Counted from the first letter of the stretch, positions 9,814 to 18,413 are shown. The stretch is 64,000 nt of DNA from Methanovulcanius yangii (GCF_018687785.1 NZ_LTBL01000001.1:921780-985779), one strand, 5' to 3'. A program made the numbers and translations. Notes: generated by a model not told the origin, from the letters alone.

Positions 9814-10728
9814 TCAGAGGGCGGGCGGAATGTCTGTTCGGGCGACGGACCAGACCTCTGCGAAGTGGTGGGGATAATAGCGGAGTTTTGCCTCCCGGAG
9901 ACCGGCGATCCCGACGTCCGACTCCCGGTTGATGAAGGTGTTTTTGTACTTGTCACGGAGATACCGTGCCGTCTCCATATTGATGACCTTATAGTTACCC
10001 TCACAGTCGGGAAGTCCTTTCTCGAAATGAATGAGCGCCACATCGTCGTTGAGCCGGTCAAATATGGAGAGGGCGGAGATGCCGTCATCGACGATCACGA
10101 GAATCCCTTCCAGCCCAAGTTCGGCAAAGTTATCGATGCAGAAGAAAATCGCATTCTTCTCATGGGCGAGGACCTCACTCTCCTCGCAGTGCTTCCATTC
10201 GCACCACTTCTCCAGAAACCCGCGGACCTTGTCAATATTCCCCGGGCCGATCATCTCGATGTGGTAGTCACAGTTACGATTGAATTTATTGATGTGCCGC
10301 CGGATACGGACATACCGTTTCCCCGGCAGGTCGGCAAGATCATCGGTCAGGTAGACATAATCGAAGAAATCCCGATCAGCCCGAAGAGTGATGTCAGGAT
10401 AGAGGTGTGCAAACCAGTCCCTGCTGGCACGGTCGAAGATATAGAATGGGCGCTCTCCCCCCGTATCGCGTGCCAGGCGGAGGACGGCCGCGAGAAGATC
10501 CGGGTTACGGGGGCCGACCGGCGCATGAAAGAGCCGCTCACCCTCTATCTCTGCGGCGATGACGAGGTTGCCCTCGATAAAAGCATGGGAGTAATCCGAA
10601 TAACTCTTCCATGCAAGAAGGGTGGTAATATTATTTTCACTATGTAACTGGGGAAATTGCTGAAAATGGGCTTTAATCCGGTCCCTGACATCGAGGGTGA
10701 CCGGTTGAAAATCACTGAGGCTGAGCAT
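9814..10728 (-). CDS. DUF2156 (phosphatidylglycerol lysyltransferase C-terminal domain-like) protein
   Basis: A 304-residue soluble protein resembling the DUF2156 domain, a double-GNAT fold found in aminoacyl-phospholipid synthases and in stand-alone archaeal and bacterial proteins. Visible family traits are TTLLAWKSYSDYSHAFIEGN near the start, the RIRRHINKFNRNCDYHIE segment, and ALIHFEKGLPDCEGNYKVIN with READVGI-like RESDVGIAGLREAK at the end. It lacks the membrane domain of MprF, so lipid modification is uncertain. Its start overlaps the GNAT gene by 17 bp, so the two are probably translated together. Confidence 0.75.
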   Translation of the reverse strand: MLSLSDFQPVTLDVRDRIKAHFQQFPQLHSENNITTLLAWKSYSDYSHAFIEGNLVIAAEIEGERLFHAPVGPRNPDLLAAVLRLARDTGGERPFYIFDRASRDWFAHLYPDITLRADRDFFDYVYLTDDLADLPGKRYVRIRRHINKFNRNCDYHIEMIGPGNIDKVRGFLEKWCEWKHCEESEVLAHEKNAIFFCIDNFAELGLEGILVIVDDGISALSIFDRLNDDVALIHFEKGLPDCEGNYKVINMETARYLRDKYKNTFINRESDVGIAGLREAKLRYYPHHFAEVWSVARTDIPPAL

Positions 10729-11155
10729 GGTTTTTCTCCGTATCGTATTTCATCGGGATGTACTCCTCCATCCTCGAAAATCCAAGAGGGAGGTAAAAGG
10801 CCTCGGTCCCGGGTTCCCCGATGAGAGCAATCCACCCGATATCCGCTGCGAGGCATATATCGATGAGAACGCGTATGATTCCCTTGCCGATCCCTTGGCC
10901 GCGGCAGGCGGGGGCGACGACGACATCCTGGATATAGGCATCCGATATCCCGTCGGAGAGCACCCTCCCCATGCCAATCGCAGACCCTTCACGGTCTGTA
11001 GCAACGACAAAGGCGTAACTTCCGGCAATAATGGAAGGTATTAGTGCGGTATCAGCACCTTCGTCCCACCATCCGGCCACACGGTAAAGAGAGAGGATTT
11101 CCCCGGTATCCCATGACGAAACACGCCTGTAGGAAATTTCCGGAAGAAGAGTCAT
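10712..11155 (-). CDS. GNAT family N-acetyltransferase
   Basis: A 147-residue acetyltransferase. The acetyl-CoA loop is VVAPACRGQGIGKGI, preceded by the strand AYIQDVVV and followed by GTEAFYLPLGF, the usual fourth motif. The start MTLLPEIS is preceded by GGTGA at a normal distance; the open frame upstream is non-homologous. It overlaps the DUF2156 gene, itself a GNAT-related fold. The substrate is unknown. It lies 80 bp downstream of hypE on the same strand. Confidence 0.88.
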   Translation of the reverse strand: MTLLPEISYRRVSSWDTGEILSLYRVAGWWDEGADTALIPSIIAGSYAFVVATDREGSAIGMGRVLSDGISDAYIQDVVVAPACRGQGIGKGIIRVLIDICLAADIGWIALIGEPGTEAFYLPLGFSRMEEYIPMKYDTEKNHAQPQ

Positions 11156-11234
11156 TATTTTTTCACCAGCGGGAATACCCATAACATTGGGAACAGGTGA
11201 ATAAAAATTTTTGTGATAATAAAGGTTTGCTGTG

Positions 11235-12233
11235 TCAGCAGACCCGAGGGACAGGGTCACCGACCGGCGCTTCGATGAACCGTTCGCCCCCGATTGCCGT
11301 CTCCATGATGACGGACCTGCCTTCCACAACATAGCCGACGATCGTCGCATCCTTGCCGTATTTTGTTGTTTTGATGGCCGCAAGCACCGCCTCCGCATCC
11401 TCCTTCGGGACACCCATCACAACCTTGCCCTCGTTTGCCACATCGAGGGGATTGATGCCAAGCAGTTCGGAGGCGCTTCTCACGTTCCGCCGGATGGGGA
11501 GGGCTTCTTCCTCGATTCTGACCTGAACGGAGGACTTCTCCGCCATCTCGTTGATGGCGTTGGAAAACCCTCCCCTCGTGGGGTCCTTCATCGCATGGAT
11601 GGTGCCTGCGCCCATCGCCGCCTCCACGAGAGGCCAGACGGGGGCAACATCGGAGAGTATCTGGTCGCCGAGATCGAACCCTTCCCGGAACGTCATGATT
11701 GCAAGGCCATGGTCACCCAGCGTGCCGCTTACGATGATCGCATCGCCCGGCTGAAGCCCGCTGTCGCGGACCGGGCGTTCGGTGACGCCGATGCCTGCGG
11801 TATTGATGGCTATGCCATCGAGCGACCCGTGCTCGAGAACCTTCGTGTCGCCGGTGACAAGGGCAGCACCGCTCTCGCCGAGGGCCGCATCCATCGATGC
11901 GACGATACGCTCCAGGACGGGGATGTCGAATCCTTCTTCGATGAGCATCCCACAGGAGAGTGCGACGGGGCGGGCTCCCATCATCGCAAGATCATTGACG
12001 GTTCCGCAGACCGCAATGCGCCCGATATCTCCGCCGGGGAAGAAAAGGGGCTTTACCACATGGGAATCCGTGGTAAAGACAATCTGTTCGTCCCCTATGG
12101 GGATAACCGCACCATCATCAAGGGATTCAAGGCCGATGCCCCCCGCATTATTGTTCGTATATCGCGTCAGCGTTGCCCCAAGAAGTTCGGAAAAGACGGC
12201 GCCCCCTGCACCGTGCATCATATTGACTTTCAT
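11235..12233 (-). CDS. hypE: Hydrogenase maturation protein HypE
   Basis: HypE dehydrates a thiocarboxamide on its own C-terminal cysteine to make the cyanide ligands of [NiFe] hydrogenase. The protein has the AIR-synthase fold (DDGAVIPIGDEQIVFTTDSH, GTVNDLAMMGARP, KDPTRGGFSNAINE) and ends in PRVC, keeping the essential terminal cysteine. It is 332 residues long. It overlaps hypA by 4 bp, in the order hypC-hypA-hypE. The hydrogenase structural genes are not in the window. Confidence 0.97.
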   Translation of the reverse strand: MKVNMMHGAGGAVFSELLGATLTRYTNNNAGGIGLESLDDGAVIPIGDEQIVFTTDSHVVKPLFFPGGDIGRIAVCGTVNDLAMMGARPVALSCGMLIEEGFDIPVLERIVASMDAALGESGAALVTGDTKVLEHGSLDGIAINTAGIGVTERPVRDSGLQPGDAIIVSGTLGDHGLAIMTFREGFDLGDQILSDVAPVWPLVEAAMGAGTIHAMKDPTRGGFSNAINEMAEKSSVQVRIEEEALPIRRNVRSASELLGINPLDVANEGKVVMGVPKEDAEAVLAAIKTTKYGKDATIVGYVVEGRSVIMETAIGGERFIEAPVGDPVPRVC

Positions 12234-12571
12234 TCATCCTCGACTTCGATCTCAATATTGGTCACAAGAATCTCGCGGCCCTCGACGATCTCGGGCATGT
12301 TCCCGCACTGCGGGCAGACATACTTTTCAGAACCGGAATATCCGCACCGGCACTCGGACCGGACGGGAACCGTCGTCGTTTTGAGTTTTGCGCCCTTGAA
12401 GAGGCCGTCCTCTTCGCAGAGGGCTTCAAAAAGAAATTCTACCTGCTCGGGATTGATCATGCTGATCTCCCCCACATCCACATGAACGACCTTGACGAGT
12501 GTTGCCCCGTTGTCGGCCGCAGCACGCTTTGCCGTCGCATAGATGTCGTATGCAACAGTATACTCGTGCAT
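12230..12571 (-). CDS. hypA: Hydrogenase nickel-insertion protein HypA
   Basis: HypA delivers nickel to [NiFe] hydrogenase precursors. His2 of MHE, the nickel ligand, is present. The zinc ribbon is seen as CRCGYSGSEKYVCPQCG, although the first pair is C-x-C rather than C-x2-C. Length 113 residues. Its ATG shares one base with the hypC stop (TAATG), and its end overlaps hypE by 4 bp, so the three are one translational unit. Confidence 0.95.
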   Translation of the reverse strand: MHEYTVAYDIYATAKRAAADNGATLVKVVHVDVGEISMINPEQVEFLFEALCEEDGLFKGAKLKTTTVPVRSECRCGYSGSEKYVCPQCGNMPEIVEGREILVTNIEIEVEDE

Positions 12572-12795
12572 TATTCCTCCATCGCCGCGTAGACTTCAGC
12601 GAAGATCTTTCTGGTTTCGAGTGCCTCCTCACGCGAGAGTTTCTGGATGGCAAACCCTACGTGGACGAGAACAAATTCTCCCACCTCAACATCGACGAGA
12701 TCGAGCCTGACCTCCTGTCGGAGATCCCCGTAATCGACCACACCGATATTGCCGTCTTTGATTTCAAGCACTTCTGCCGGTACTGCGATGCACAT
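12571..12795 (-). CDS. hypC: Hydrogenase assembly chaperone HypC
   Basis: A 74-residue chaperone that carries the Fe(CN)2CO group to the hydrogenase large subunit. The N-terminal MCIAVPAEV with the essential Cys2 and the P-x-E/K pattern is intact, as is the beta-barrel strand VGEFVLVHVGFAIQKL. First gene of hypC-hypA-hypE. A tRNA-Ser gene on the same strand lies 55 bp upstream. Confidence 0.95.
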   Translation of the reverse strand: MCIAVPAEVLEIKDGNIGVVDYGDLRQEVRLDLVDVEVGEFVLVHVGFAIQKLSREEALETRKIFAEVYAAMEE

Positions 12796-12850
12796 GTTCT
12801 GTGGTCCCTCCCTGCCGCTTGTGATGAAGTGCAGGGAAAATTGAATTTGA

Positions 12851-12935
12851 CGCCGGGAAGGAGATTTGAACTCCTGAGGTGCCGAGCACCAGTGGCTTTC
12901 AAGGCCACCGCCTTCCCAGACTAGACTATCCCGGC
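12851..12935 (-). tRNA. tRNA-Ser (anticodon TGA)
   Basis: On the minus strand a full cloverleaf can be folded. The acceptor stem is GCCGGGA paired with TCCCGGC, with a G discriminator. The anticodon stem is GTGGC/GCCAC with loop CTTGAAA, giving anticodon TGA (codon UCA). A long variable arm (TGCTCGGCACCTC) is typical of serine tRNAs. The T-arm is AGGAG-TTCAAAT-CTCCT. No intron is seen and CCA is not encoded. Confidence 0.95.
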
Positions 12936-12974
12936 TCGTTACGTACTTTGCTGTTTCTGGTTAAAAAAGTGGTG

Positions 12975-14096
12975 TTATTTCCTATAGAGCAGATATCCGA
13001 GGATGATAAGGGCGGCAAGGGGAACGCATACCGGCACCGGAGTTTCCTCTGCCGCGCCACCGGGAACCGGGTCGTTGAACTGCGCCGCCACGCCGGTTGA
13101 CGCAGTGATCGCATCGGCATTCGTCGCGGTGACGGTAATGACGCCATCATCCCCTTCGGCCACGGGGTGCGCCTTCAGGTAAACCATGCCCCCGTCCGTT
13201 GCAATGGTGAAGGTCTCGGCAGCGACGCTGCCCGCCTCATCCACCTTGACAATCGCACCGTCCTCCTTCAGGTAATAGAGACGCCAGTCGATGCCCGTCG
13301 AGGTCGTGACTGTCAGCGTGCCGGGTTTCGTGTCAATCTCGAAATAGGCGGGGACGTCCCTCGATGCCTGGGCGCTTGCAGAGACCTTCGTTCCGGCGGA
13401 GGGAGGGGCCGTCGGCTGCGCCGTCGTTGCAATCGGCGTAGGGGTCACTACAGCTTCAAGGACAAAGGTGACCTGGGTGATGTAGCGTTCCTCGTTGTTT
13501 TTGAAGTCCGAAAACTGGACGTAATACCGCCCGGCGCTCTCGACGGGAACCGTCTCAGCGAAGTACCCGTTCTCATCGGTCCGGATATACAGGGGCCCGT
13601 ACACGGCATCGCCGTTCGGAGTATATGCAGTGATCTGCAGGCCGGGAGGAGCCTCCTCGGTCGTCACCCTGCCGGCGACATCGATGTACCCGCGGTATTC
13701 CTGGGTGGTTGGAGAAGAGATCACAATTTCACCAGACCGGTCGATCACCTTGAAGAGGACGGTTGTATCCGAGGAGGAACTGTAGGGATAGTTCTCGACA
13801 TTCTCATATATCTCAAACTTATAGGTTCCCGCCTCGAGCCCTGCAGTCGGGATCTCCGCATTCCAGACGCCGCCCTGCTGGATGACGATCGTTACCTGCC
13901 CGAGCTGGCGTGCCAGCGGTTGAACCTCGTAGAGGGTGAGCCAGGTACTGTATCCCGGAGGGAGCGTACTGGTCCCGTCCAGCTCGATGACCTGTCCGCG
14001 GTAGACCTCCTGGGGACAGTCACATTTTATCTCATAGGCCGCGGCCGATCCGATGCAGAGCAGAAGCAGCACCGTCACACACACGATCCTTTTCAT
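12975..14096 (-). CDS. Secreted surface protein with C-terminal membrane anchor
   Basis: About 373 residues. An N-terminal signal peptide (MKRIVCVTVLLLLCIGSAAA) is followed by beta-rich extracellular segments that look like two or three Ig-like or carboxypeptidase-regulatory-like repeats (YRGQVIELDGTS, EYRGYIDVAGRVT). A Thr/Pro linker (TPTPIATTAQPTAPPSAG) comes near residue 225. The end is TPVPVC followed by a hydrophobic stretch and YRK. The function is unknown; a cell-surface role is inferred. The longer frame from 14114 adds MIERRN. The start lies only 28 bp from the divergent raSEA start, so promoters overlap. The tail resembles that of the beta-propeller protein at 44.5 kb. Confidence 0.7.
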   Translation of the reverse strand: MKRIVCVTVLLLLCIGSAAAYEIKCDCPQEVYRGQVIELDGTSTLPPGYSTWLTLYEVQPLARQLGQVTIVIQQGGVWNAEIPTAGLEAGTYKFEIYENVENYPYSSSSDTTVLFKVIDRSGEIVISSPTTQEYRGYIDVAGRVTTEEAPPGLQITAYTPNGDAVYGPLYIRTDENGYFAETVPVESAGRYYVQFSDFKNNEERYITQVTFVLEAVVTPTPIATTAQPTAPPSAGTKVSASAQASRDVPAYFEIDTKPGTLTVTTSTGIDWRLYYLKEDGAIVKVDEAGSVAAETFTIATDGGMVYLKAHPVAEGDDGVITVTATNADAITASTGVAAQFNDPVPGGAAEETPVPVCVPLAALIILGYLLYRK

Positions 14097-14123
14097 ATTC
14101 CGACGTTCAATCATACTACACTA

Positions 14124-15110
14124 ATGATCTCTGACTCTACACAAAAACCTCTCGCATCCTGGCCGGGGACCGAGCGCTATGACGGCGAGGTGATCCCCTG
14201 TCTGACCGTCATCTTCCATACGACGGGGTGCACATGGAACCGGTGCCGGATGTGCGGATATAAGTTTGAGCGGACCAGGATTACGGATCGCAGGGAGAGG
14301 ATCCATGCACTCCAGGCACAGCTTAACTGGATTGTAGCACATCACCCCCCCGAATCATTCAGGATGGTCAAAATATTTACGTCAGGATCATTCTTCGACG
14401 AAGACGAGGTGCCGCACGAGGCACGGGAGGCGATTGCAGAGGCTTTCAAGGGAAAAATCGTCATCGCCGAGAGCAGGACGGAGCATGTCCGGCCGGAACC
14501 CGTCACCGCGTTCCGGGAGGGGATTGACGACGGATCCGGCACCTCGGCACTCTTTGTGGCAATGGGACTGGAGACCACGAATGACTTCATCCGCGAGAAG
14601 TGCATCGACAAGGGACATACCTTCGCCGATTTCATTGGTGCAGCGGGGATCGCACGTCAGGCCGGAGCAGGAGTCAAGACCTACCTGATGCTCAAACCGC
14701 TCTTCCTTACCGAGCGAGAGGCGGTTGACGACATGAAGCGCTCGATCGTCGAGGCGGCACCCTACTCCGATTTGATCTCCATGAACCTCTGCACAATCCA
14801 ACGGAGAACGGAGGTGGAGCGGTACTGGAAGCAGGGTGCATACCGCCCCCCTTATCTCTGGAGTGCGGTCGACATTCTCCTCTCGGCCGACTATTTCGTG
14901 CAGTCGGACCCGGTGGGGGGAGGCAAGATTCGCGGTCCGCACAACTGCGGCTCCTGCGACAGGGAGTTTGTCCGGGGGATCACGGAATACTCCCTTTCCG
15001 GTGACCGGGAGATACTGGAAGCCCTGATGGATACTTCATGCACCTGTAAAAATGAGTGGGAATATGTGCTTGCCCATGAAGAGCCCTGGTGCATGCCCCT
15101 GACCCGTTAA
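14124..15110 (+). CDS. raSEA: Archaeosine biosynthesis radical SAM protein RaSEA
   Basis: RaSEA works with the ArcS lysine transferase to convert preQ0-lysine at tRNA position 15 into archaeosine. The protein has 328 residues, with the unusual SAM cluster spacing C36-x4-C41-x2-C44 in TTGCTWNRCRMCGY, and a C-terminal cysteine set (NCGSCDREF, TSCTCKNEWE) typical of TIGR01210 proteins. The reading frame is open far upstream, but that part is antisense to the secreted-protein gene; ATG 14124 fits homologues. No arcS is visible in this window. Confidence 0.85.
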   Translation: MISDSTQKPLASWPGTERYDGEVIPCLTVIFHTTGCTWNRCRMCGYKFERTRITDRRERIHALQAQLNWIVAHHPPESFRMVKIFTSGSFFDEDEVPHEAREAIAEAFKGKIVIAESRTEHVRPEPVTAFREGIDDGSGTSALFVAMGLETTNDFIREKCIDKGHTFADFIGAAGIARQAGAGVKTYLMLKPLFLTEREAVDDMKRSIVEAAPYSDLISMNLCTIQRRTEVERYWKQGAYRPPYLWSAVDILLSADYFVQSDPVGGGKIRGPHNCGSCDREFVRGITEYSLSGDREILEALMDTSCTCKNEWEYVLAHEEPWCMPLTR

Positions 15111-15142
15111 AAAAACGGAAGGGGGAGAGAGGACGCCCCCTC

Positions 15143-16378
15143 TCACACTTCAAATTCGCGGAGATTATAGAGCTGTTTTGCAAGGAGCGGGAGGAATGCA
15201 CCGGCATCGCTCACCACGCCGATGGCCTGCATTGTCCCGCGATCCATGAGTTTGGTCACCGAGGCGGGATTGATGTCCACGCATATGGTCTTCACGTAGG
15301 ACGGGAGACAGTTGCCGACGGCGACAGAATGCAGGAGGGTGCCGATCATGATGACCATGTCGAGGTCCCGGAGGTGCTCCCGCATCATATCCTGCGCCTC
15401 GACCGCATCGGTGATCACATCGGGGAGCGGGCCGTCATCACGGATGGAACCGGCGAGAACATACGGGACGCCCTTCCTGACGCACTCGTACATGATGCCC
15501 TTCTGGATGATTCCCTGTTCTACGGCATCCTTAATCGAACCTGCACGAATGACCTCTGATATCGCATATATGTGATTTTTGTGTCCTCCCCGTGCGAGTG
15601 TTCCGGTATCGAGGTTCATCCCGAGCGATGTCCCGAAGAGGTTGTACTCGATGTCATGGGTCGCAAGGGCATTGCCCGCGAAGAGGGCGTCAACGTATCC
15701 CTCCCGGATGATCTCTGCAAGGGCAGGCGCGGCACGGGTGTGAATGATGGCAGGCCCGCCGACAATGCCAATCTTTCCGCCACGCTTCTTGAGTTCATGC
15801 ATCTCGAGGGCAATCTTTGCGATGACCGTTTCGCTCGGCCGCTCGGAGGAGACCGTCCCATGCATGAACTCAAAGGTGCTGACCTTGCGGGGGCGCTCTG
15901 GAGGGATGACGCGAACACCGTTTTCCCCGAGGACGACCGAATTGCCTTTTTTCAGCTTCGACATAGGGGTGCAGAGTGCCCGGGTCTCCTCCCGATCGAC
16001 GACGATCAGGCAGTCCATCTCGATGTTCTCCACTTCAAGCCAGTCACCGTCGTATTTGATCATCGTCGGGTGGTTGGTCGTCGAATAGAATCCCTTCGGT
16101 ACGACCCGGTCAGCTTCCGCCTCGGCGAGCCGGACATCCTCCATCTCCGTCAGGCGTGCCCCGAGGCGGTGCAGCACGCTGAGGATCTGTTCAAGGAGCT
16201 CCTCTTCGGGAGCGCTGATGATCAGCCGGGCGTAACTTGTATCCTGTTTCTTCTTTCCGACGTCAAAGGTCGTAATCTCGAAGTTTCCCCCCATCTCCAT
16301 GACGGCATCAAAGACGCTGGTCATGATGCCTGAATCGATGATATGGCCTTCGAGCTCTATCTCCCGCGCATATTCCAT
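15143..16378 (-). CDS. TIGR00300 family protein, probable archaeal ornithine cyclodeaminase
   Basis: A 411-residue protein matching the archaeal LOR/SDH-related family whose members convert ornithine to proline and ammonia. The N-terminal domain (REIELEGHIIDSGIM, then KKQDTSYARLIISAP) is the family ACT-like part; the C-terminal part shows the nucleotide-fold segments KIGIVGGPAIIHT, GNALATHDIEYNLFGTSLG and VDINPASVTKLMDRG. Start at MEYAREIE; the upstream extension is non-homologous. It could supply proline from the ornithine pool that argF also uses. Function is by family knowledge, not tested here. Confidence 0.78.
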   Translation of the reverse strand: MEYAREIELEGHIIDSGIMTSVFDAVMEMGGNFEITTFDVGKKKQDTSYARLIISAPEEELLEQILSVLHRLGARLTEMEDVRLAEAEADRVVPKGFYSTTNHPTMIKYDGDWLEVENIEMDCLIVVDREETRALCTPMSKLKKGNSVVLGENGVRVIPPERPRKVSTFEFMHGTVSSERPSETVIAKIALEMHELKKRGGKIGIVGGPAIIHTRAAPALAEIIREGYVDALFAGNALATHDIEYNLFGTSLGMNLDTGTLARGGHKNHIYAISEVIRAGSIKDAVEQGIIQKGIMYECVRKGVPYVLAGSIRDDGPLPDVITDAVEAQDMMREHLRDLDMVIMIGTLLHSVAVGNCLPSYVKTICVDINPASVTKLMDRGTMQAIGVVSDAGAFLPLLAKQLYNLREFEV

Positions 16379-16444
16379 TGTACAAATAATATGTATTTTA
16401 ATAGTGAAAAATTTGTCAGTCGGGACCACAGGGGACCATCCGCT

Positions 16445-17047
16445 TCAATCGTCCCGTCGGCCACAAAGGATACGCCCTGCTGCCATGAGATCCCTTTCGG
16501 TATTGATATTGAGGGCAAGCCGTTCGTCGTCGATGATGAGCTGGAGCTCTTCCTGTTCCTCTTCCAGATAGGCCCCGTGGAGGATGTTGAGGCCCGAAGG
16601 AACGGCTGGAGTGCCTGCGATCCCCATGCTGTACCCGGGCTGCGTTCCTGCCCGGTCAAATGCGGACAGAGGCACCCACACCGAGCAGGCGACCTTGCCG
16701 GACGCCCGGTAGGAGGCTTCAACCCTCCTGAGAATTTCCACCGAGATCCCAGGGAGATCGGCAACACAGGTAAAGAAGGGGTTCCCGAGTTCGAGGCATG
16801 CGGCACATTCGAGGATATCTTCGACGTACCCGTTCCCGCCGCCCCTGAAATAGGGAATGCCGGTTGCCCGACACCAGTTCTCGGTAAAGGGCACCCGCGA
16901 GGAGGTGATGACCGTGACCTTCGTACCGGCAGCGCTGAACGCATCCGTCACATGGGAGAGGAGCGGCTTACCGCAGAGCCGGACGAGGGGCTTTTCCCCC
17001 ATACCGAGGCGTGAACCGGCCCCCCCGGCGACGATCAGTGCATGCAC
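16445..17047 (-). CDS. cobY: GTP:adenosylcobinamide-phosphate guanylyltransferase
   Basis: CobY is the archaeal replacement of CobU for activating adenosylcobinamide phosphate with GTP in the nucleotide-loop assembly of cobamides. The nucleotidyltransferase motif is ALIVAGGAGSRLGMGEKPLV at the N-terminus, with FTCVADLPG as the metal-binding segment and a C-terminal NINTERDL. It is 200 residues long. The start overlaps the end of cobD by 13 bp, so cobD-cobY is one operon. Confidence 0.93.
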   Translation of the reverse strand: MHALIVAGGAGSRLGMGEKPLVRLCGKPLLSHVTDAFSAAGTKVTVITSSRVPFTENWCRATGIPYFRGGGNGYVEDILECAACLELGNPFFTCVADLPGISVEILRRVEASYRASGKVACSVWVPLSAFDRAGTQPGYSMGIAGTPAVPSGLNILHGAYLEEEQEELQLIIDDERLALNINTERDLMAAGRILCGRRDD

Positions 17048-18036
17048 CGGGCAAGCACCTCCACAAGACGCTCATTCTCCCCACGCGTCCGCACCGCAAC
17101 CCGTACCGCAAAGGGAAGGCCAAATGATGTGCAGTCCCTGACGAGGATCCCTTCACCGAGCAACCGTTCCTTGACGTCCGCCGCAGGAATCCTGCCGGTG
17201 GAAATGAGGATAAAATTCACGGATGACGGTTCGAATGATATGCCGAGTCGCTCAAACCGCTCCTGCATCCACTCCCGTTCCACCCGGATTGCCTCCCGGG
17301 AGGATATGAGCTGGTCCCTGTTCGCGAGGGCCTCGAGGGCATATGCCTCGGCGAAGGCGTTGACCGTCCACGGCGGACGTACCGCCTCCATCGCCGCCAC
17401 AAGATCAGGATCACCAACTCCATATCCGAACCTGATCCCCGGAACTGCATAGGCCTTGGTGAGCGAGCGCAAAACAAAGAGGGAGGGCGACCGCATGTCA
17501 ATCACACTCCGCGAGGGGTCGGCGAGATCGATGAATGCTTCGTCGACAAAGAGGATGCGCCCCACCTCCTCCGCTGAGGCAATTCGATCCAGAACCGCTT
17601 CGCGCTCCAGGAGAGCCCCTGTCGGATTGTTGGGGTTGCAGATAAATTCCGCCACCGCCCCGTCGCTCGCCGGGACGGAAATGCCCCCCGCAATTCTGAC
17701 CGACAGGTCATATTCACTGAATGTGGGCGGGAAAACGGCCACTTTGTCGCCGGGTGAGATCACCGTGTGGCAGAACGTCCTCATGATCTCGACCGACCCG
17801 TTTCCGAGGCAGATCATATCAGGGGAGCATCCTTCGATGCGCGCAATCTCCTCCTTCAGCCGGGGATACCGATCATCAGGATAGAAAGAAACCAGAGATT
17901 TATCCGGATTCCAGGAAAAAGAAGGCGGAAAAGGATTTAAATTCTGGCTGAAGTCCAGCAGTCCGTCCGTCGCACATCCCAACCGGATATGCCCCATTCC
18001 TCCGTGGTCGGCTCTCCTGATATCTGAAAATCTCAT
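17035..18036 (-). CDS. cobD: Threonine-phosphate decarboxylase-like PLP enzyme
   Basis: A class I/II aminotransferase-fold protein of 333 residues. The N-terminal DFSQNLNPFPPS, the substrate loop ICNPNNPTG, the strand ILFVDEAFIDL and the PLP lysine in LRSLTKAYAVPGIRFGYG are all seen. The family makes aminopropanol phosphate from threonine phosphate for the cobamide side chain. The alternative is a histidinol-phosphate aminotransferase, which looks very similar; overlap with cobY strongly favours the cobamide role. The start faces the cdrS-ftsZ operon across about 200 bp of AT-rich DNA. Confidence 0.88.
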   Translation of the reverse strand: MRFSDIRRADHGGMGHIRLGCATDGLLDFSQNLNPFPPSFSWNPDKSLVSFYPDDRYPRLKEEIARIEGCSPDMICLGNGSVEIMRTFCHTVISPGDKVAVFPPTFSEYDLSVRIAGGISVPASDGAVAEFICNPNNPTGALLEREAVLDRIASAEEVGRILFVDEAFIDLADPSRSVIDMRSPSLFVLRSLTKAYAVPGIRFGYGVGDPDLVAAMEAVRPPWTVNAFAEAYALEALANRDQLISSREAIRVEREWMQERFERLGISFEPSSVNFILISTGRIPAADVKERLLGEGILVRDCTSFGLPFAVRVAVRTRGENERLVEVLARCMH

Positions 18037-18113
18037 GATTTGTCCCTGTTTCTAATTTTTATTGAGTATACGTCGTTAAAACAATTTTCATAGTGCTACA
18101 GCCCCGATTCACA

Positions 18114-18222
18114 AAGTATATATAATGTGTTATGATATCATTTATTTGTCTGAAAAGAAGTCTGTCATAAAGGTGCTTTATGTCAGACAATTGACCGACA
18201 ATTAGCTGTCATATGTCAGACT
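18114..18222 (+). promoter_or_regulatory. Promoter and inverted-repeat operator array of the cdrS-ftsZ operon
   Basis: A TATA-like run (AGTATATATAATG) lies at about 18115-18127. Downstream is a near-perfect inverted repeat at 18160-18188: arms GTCTGTCATAAAG and CTTTATGTCAGAC with a 3-bp centre and one mismatch per arm. The inner blocks CTGTCAT and ATGTCAG occur again, back to back, at 18206-18219. TTGTCTG at 18146-18152 is a further inverted half-site of CAGACAA at 18184-18190. The array lies at or just after the expected transcription start, where a bound repressor would block the polymerase. Autoregulation by the RHH protein encoded next is inference. Confidence 0.6.
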
Positions 18223-18236
18223 CAGTGATTCACATG

Positions 18237-18413
18237 ATGGAACGTATTACAATCCGGTTACCCTCCCAGCAAGTCGCGATGCTAGAGAAATTCGTGGAAG
18301 CCGGGGAATACCCCACAGTGTCAGAAGCGGTGAGGCACGCAGTCAGGGAACTCATTGAGAAACACAGCGAGCGTGTACAGAAAGACAGCGAGCAAATCTC
18401 GTTCGAGGTTTAG
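18237..18413 (+). CDS. cdrS: Ribbon-helix-helix regulator, CdrS-like
   Basis: A 58-residue ribbon-helix-helix DNA-binding protein. The ribbon MERITIRLP is followed by helix A (SQQVAMLEKFVEAGE) and helix B (SEAVRHAVRELIEKH), the standard RHH layout. In haloarchaea a short RHH protein, CdrS, is encoded beside ftsZ2 and controls it; size, sequence style and position here match. The ATG at 18237 was chosen because homologues begin MER and GTGAT lies seven bases upstream; ATGs at 18234 and 18213 are in frame, but the latter falls inside the inverted-repeat array. The TAG is inside the ribosome site (TAGGAGTGA) of the next small gene. Confidence 0.85.
   Translation: MERITIRLPSQQVAMLEKFVEAGEYPTVSEAVRHAVRELIEKHSERVQKDSEQISFEV

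Noticed and set aside
13167-14123. Long N-terminal extension of the RaSEA frame
   Set aside because: The extension is antisense to the secreted-protein gene and lacks similarity; RaSEA proteins begin near the ATG at 14124.
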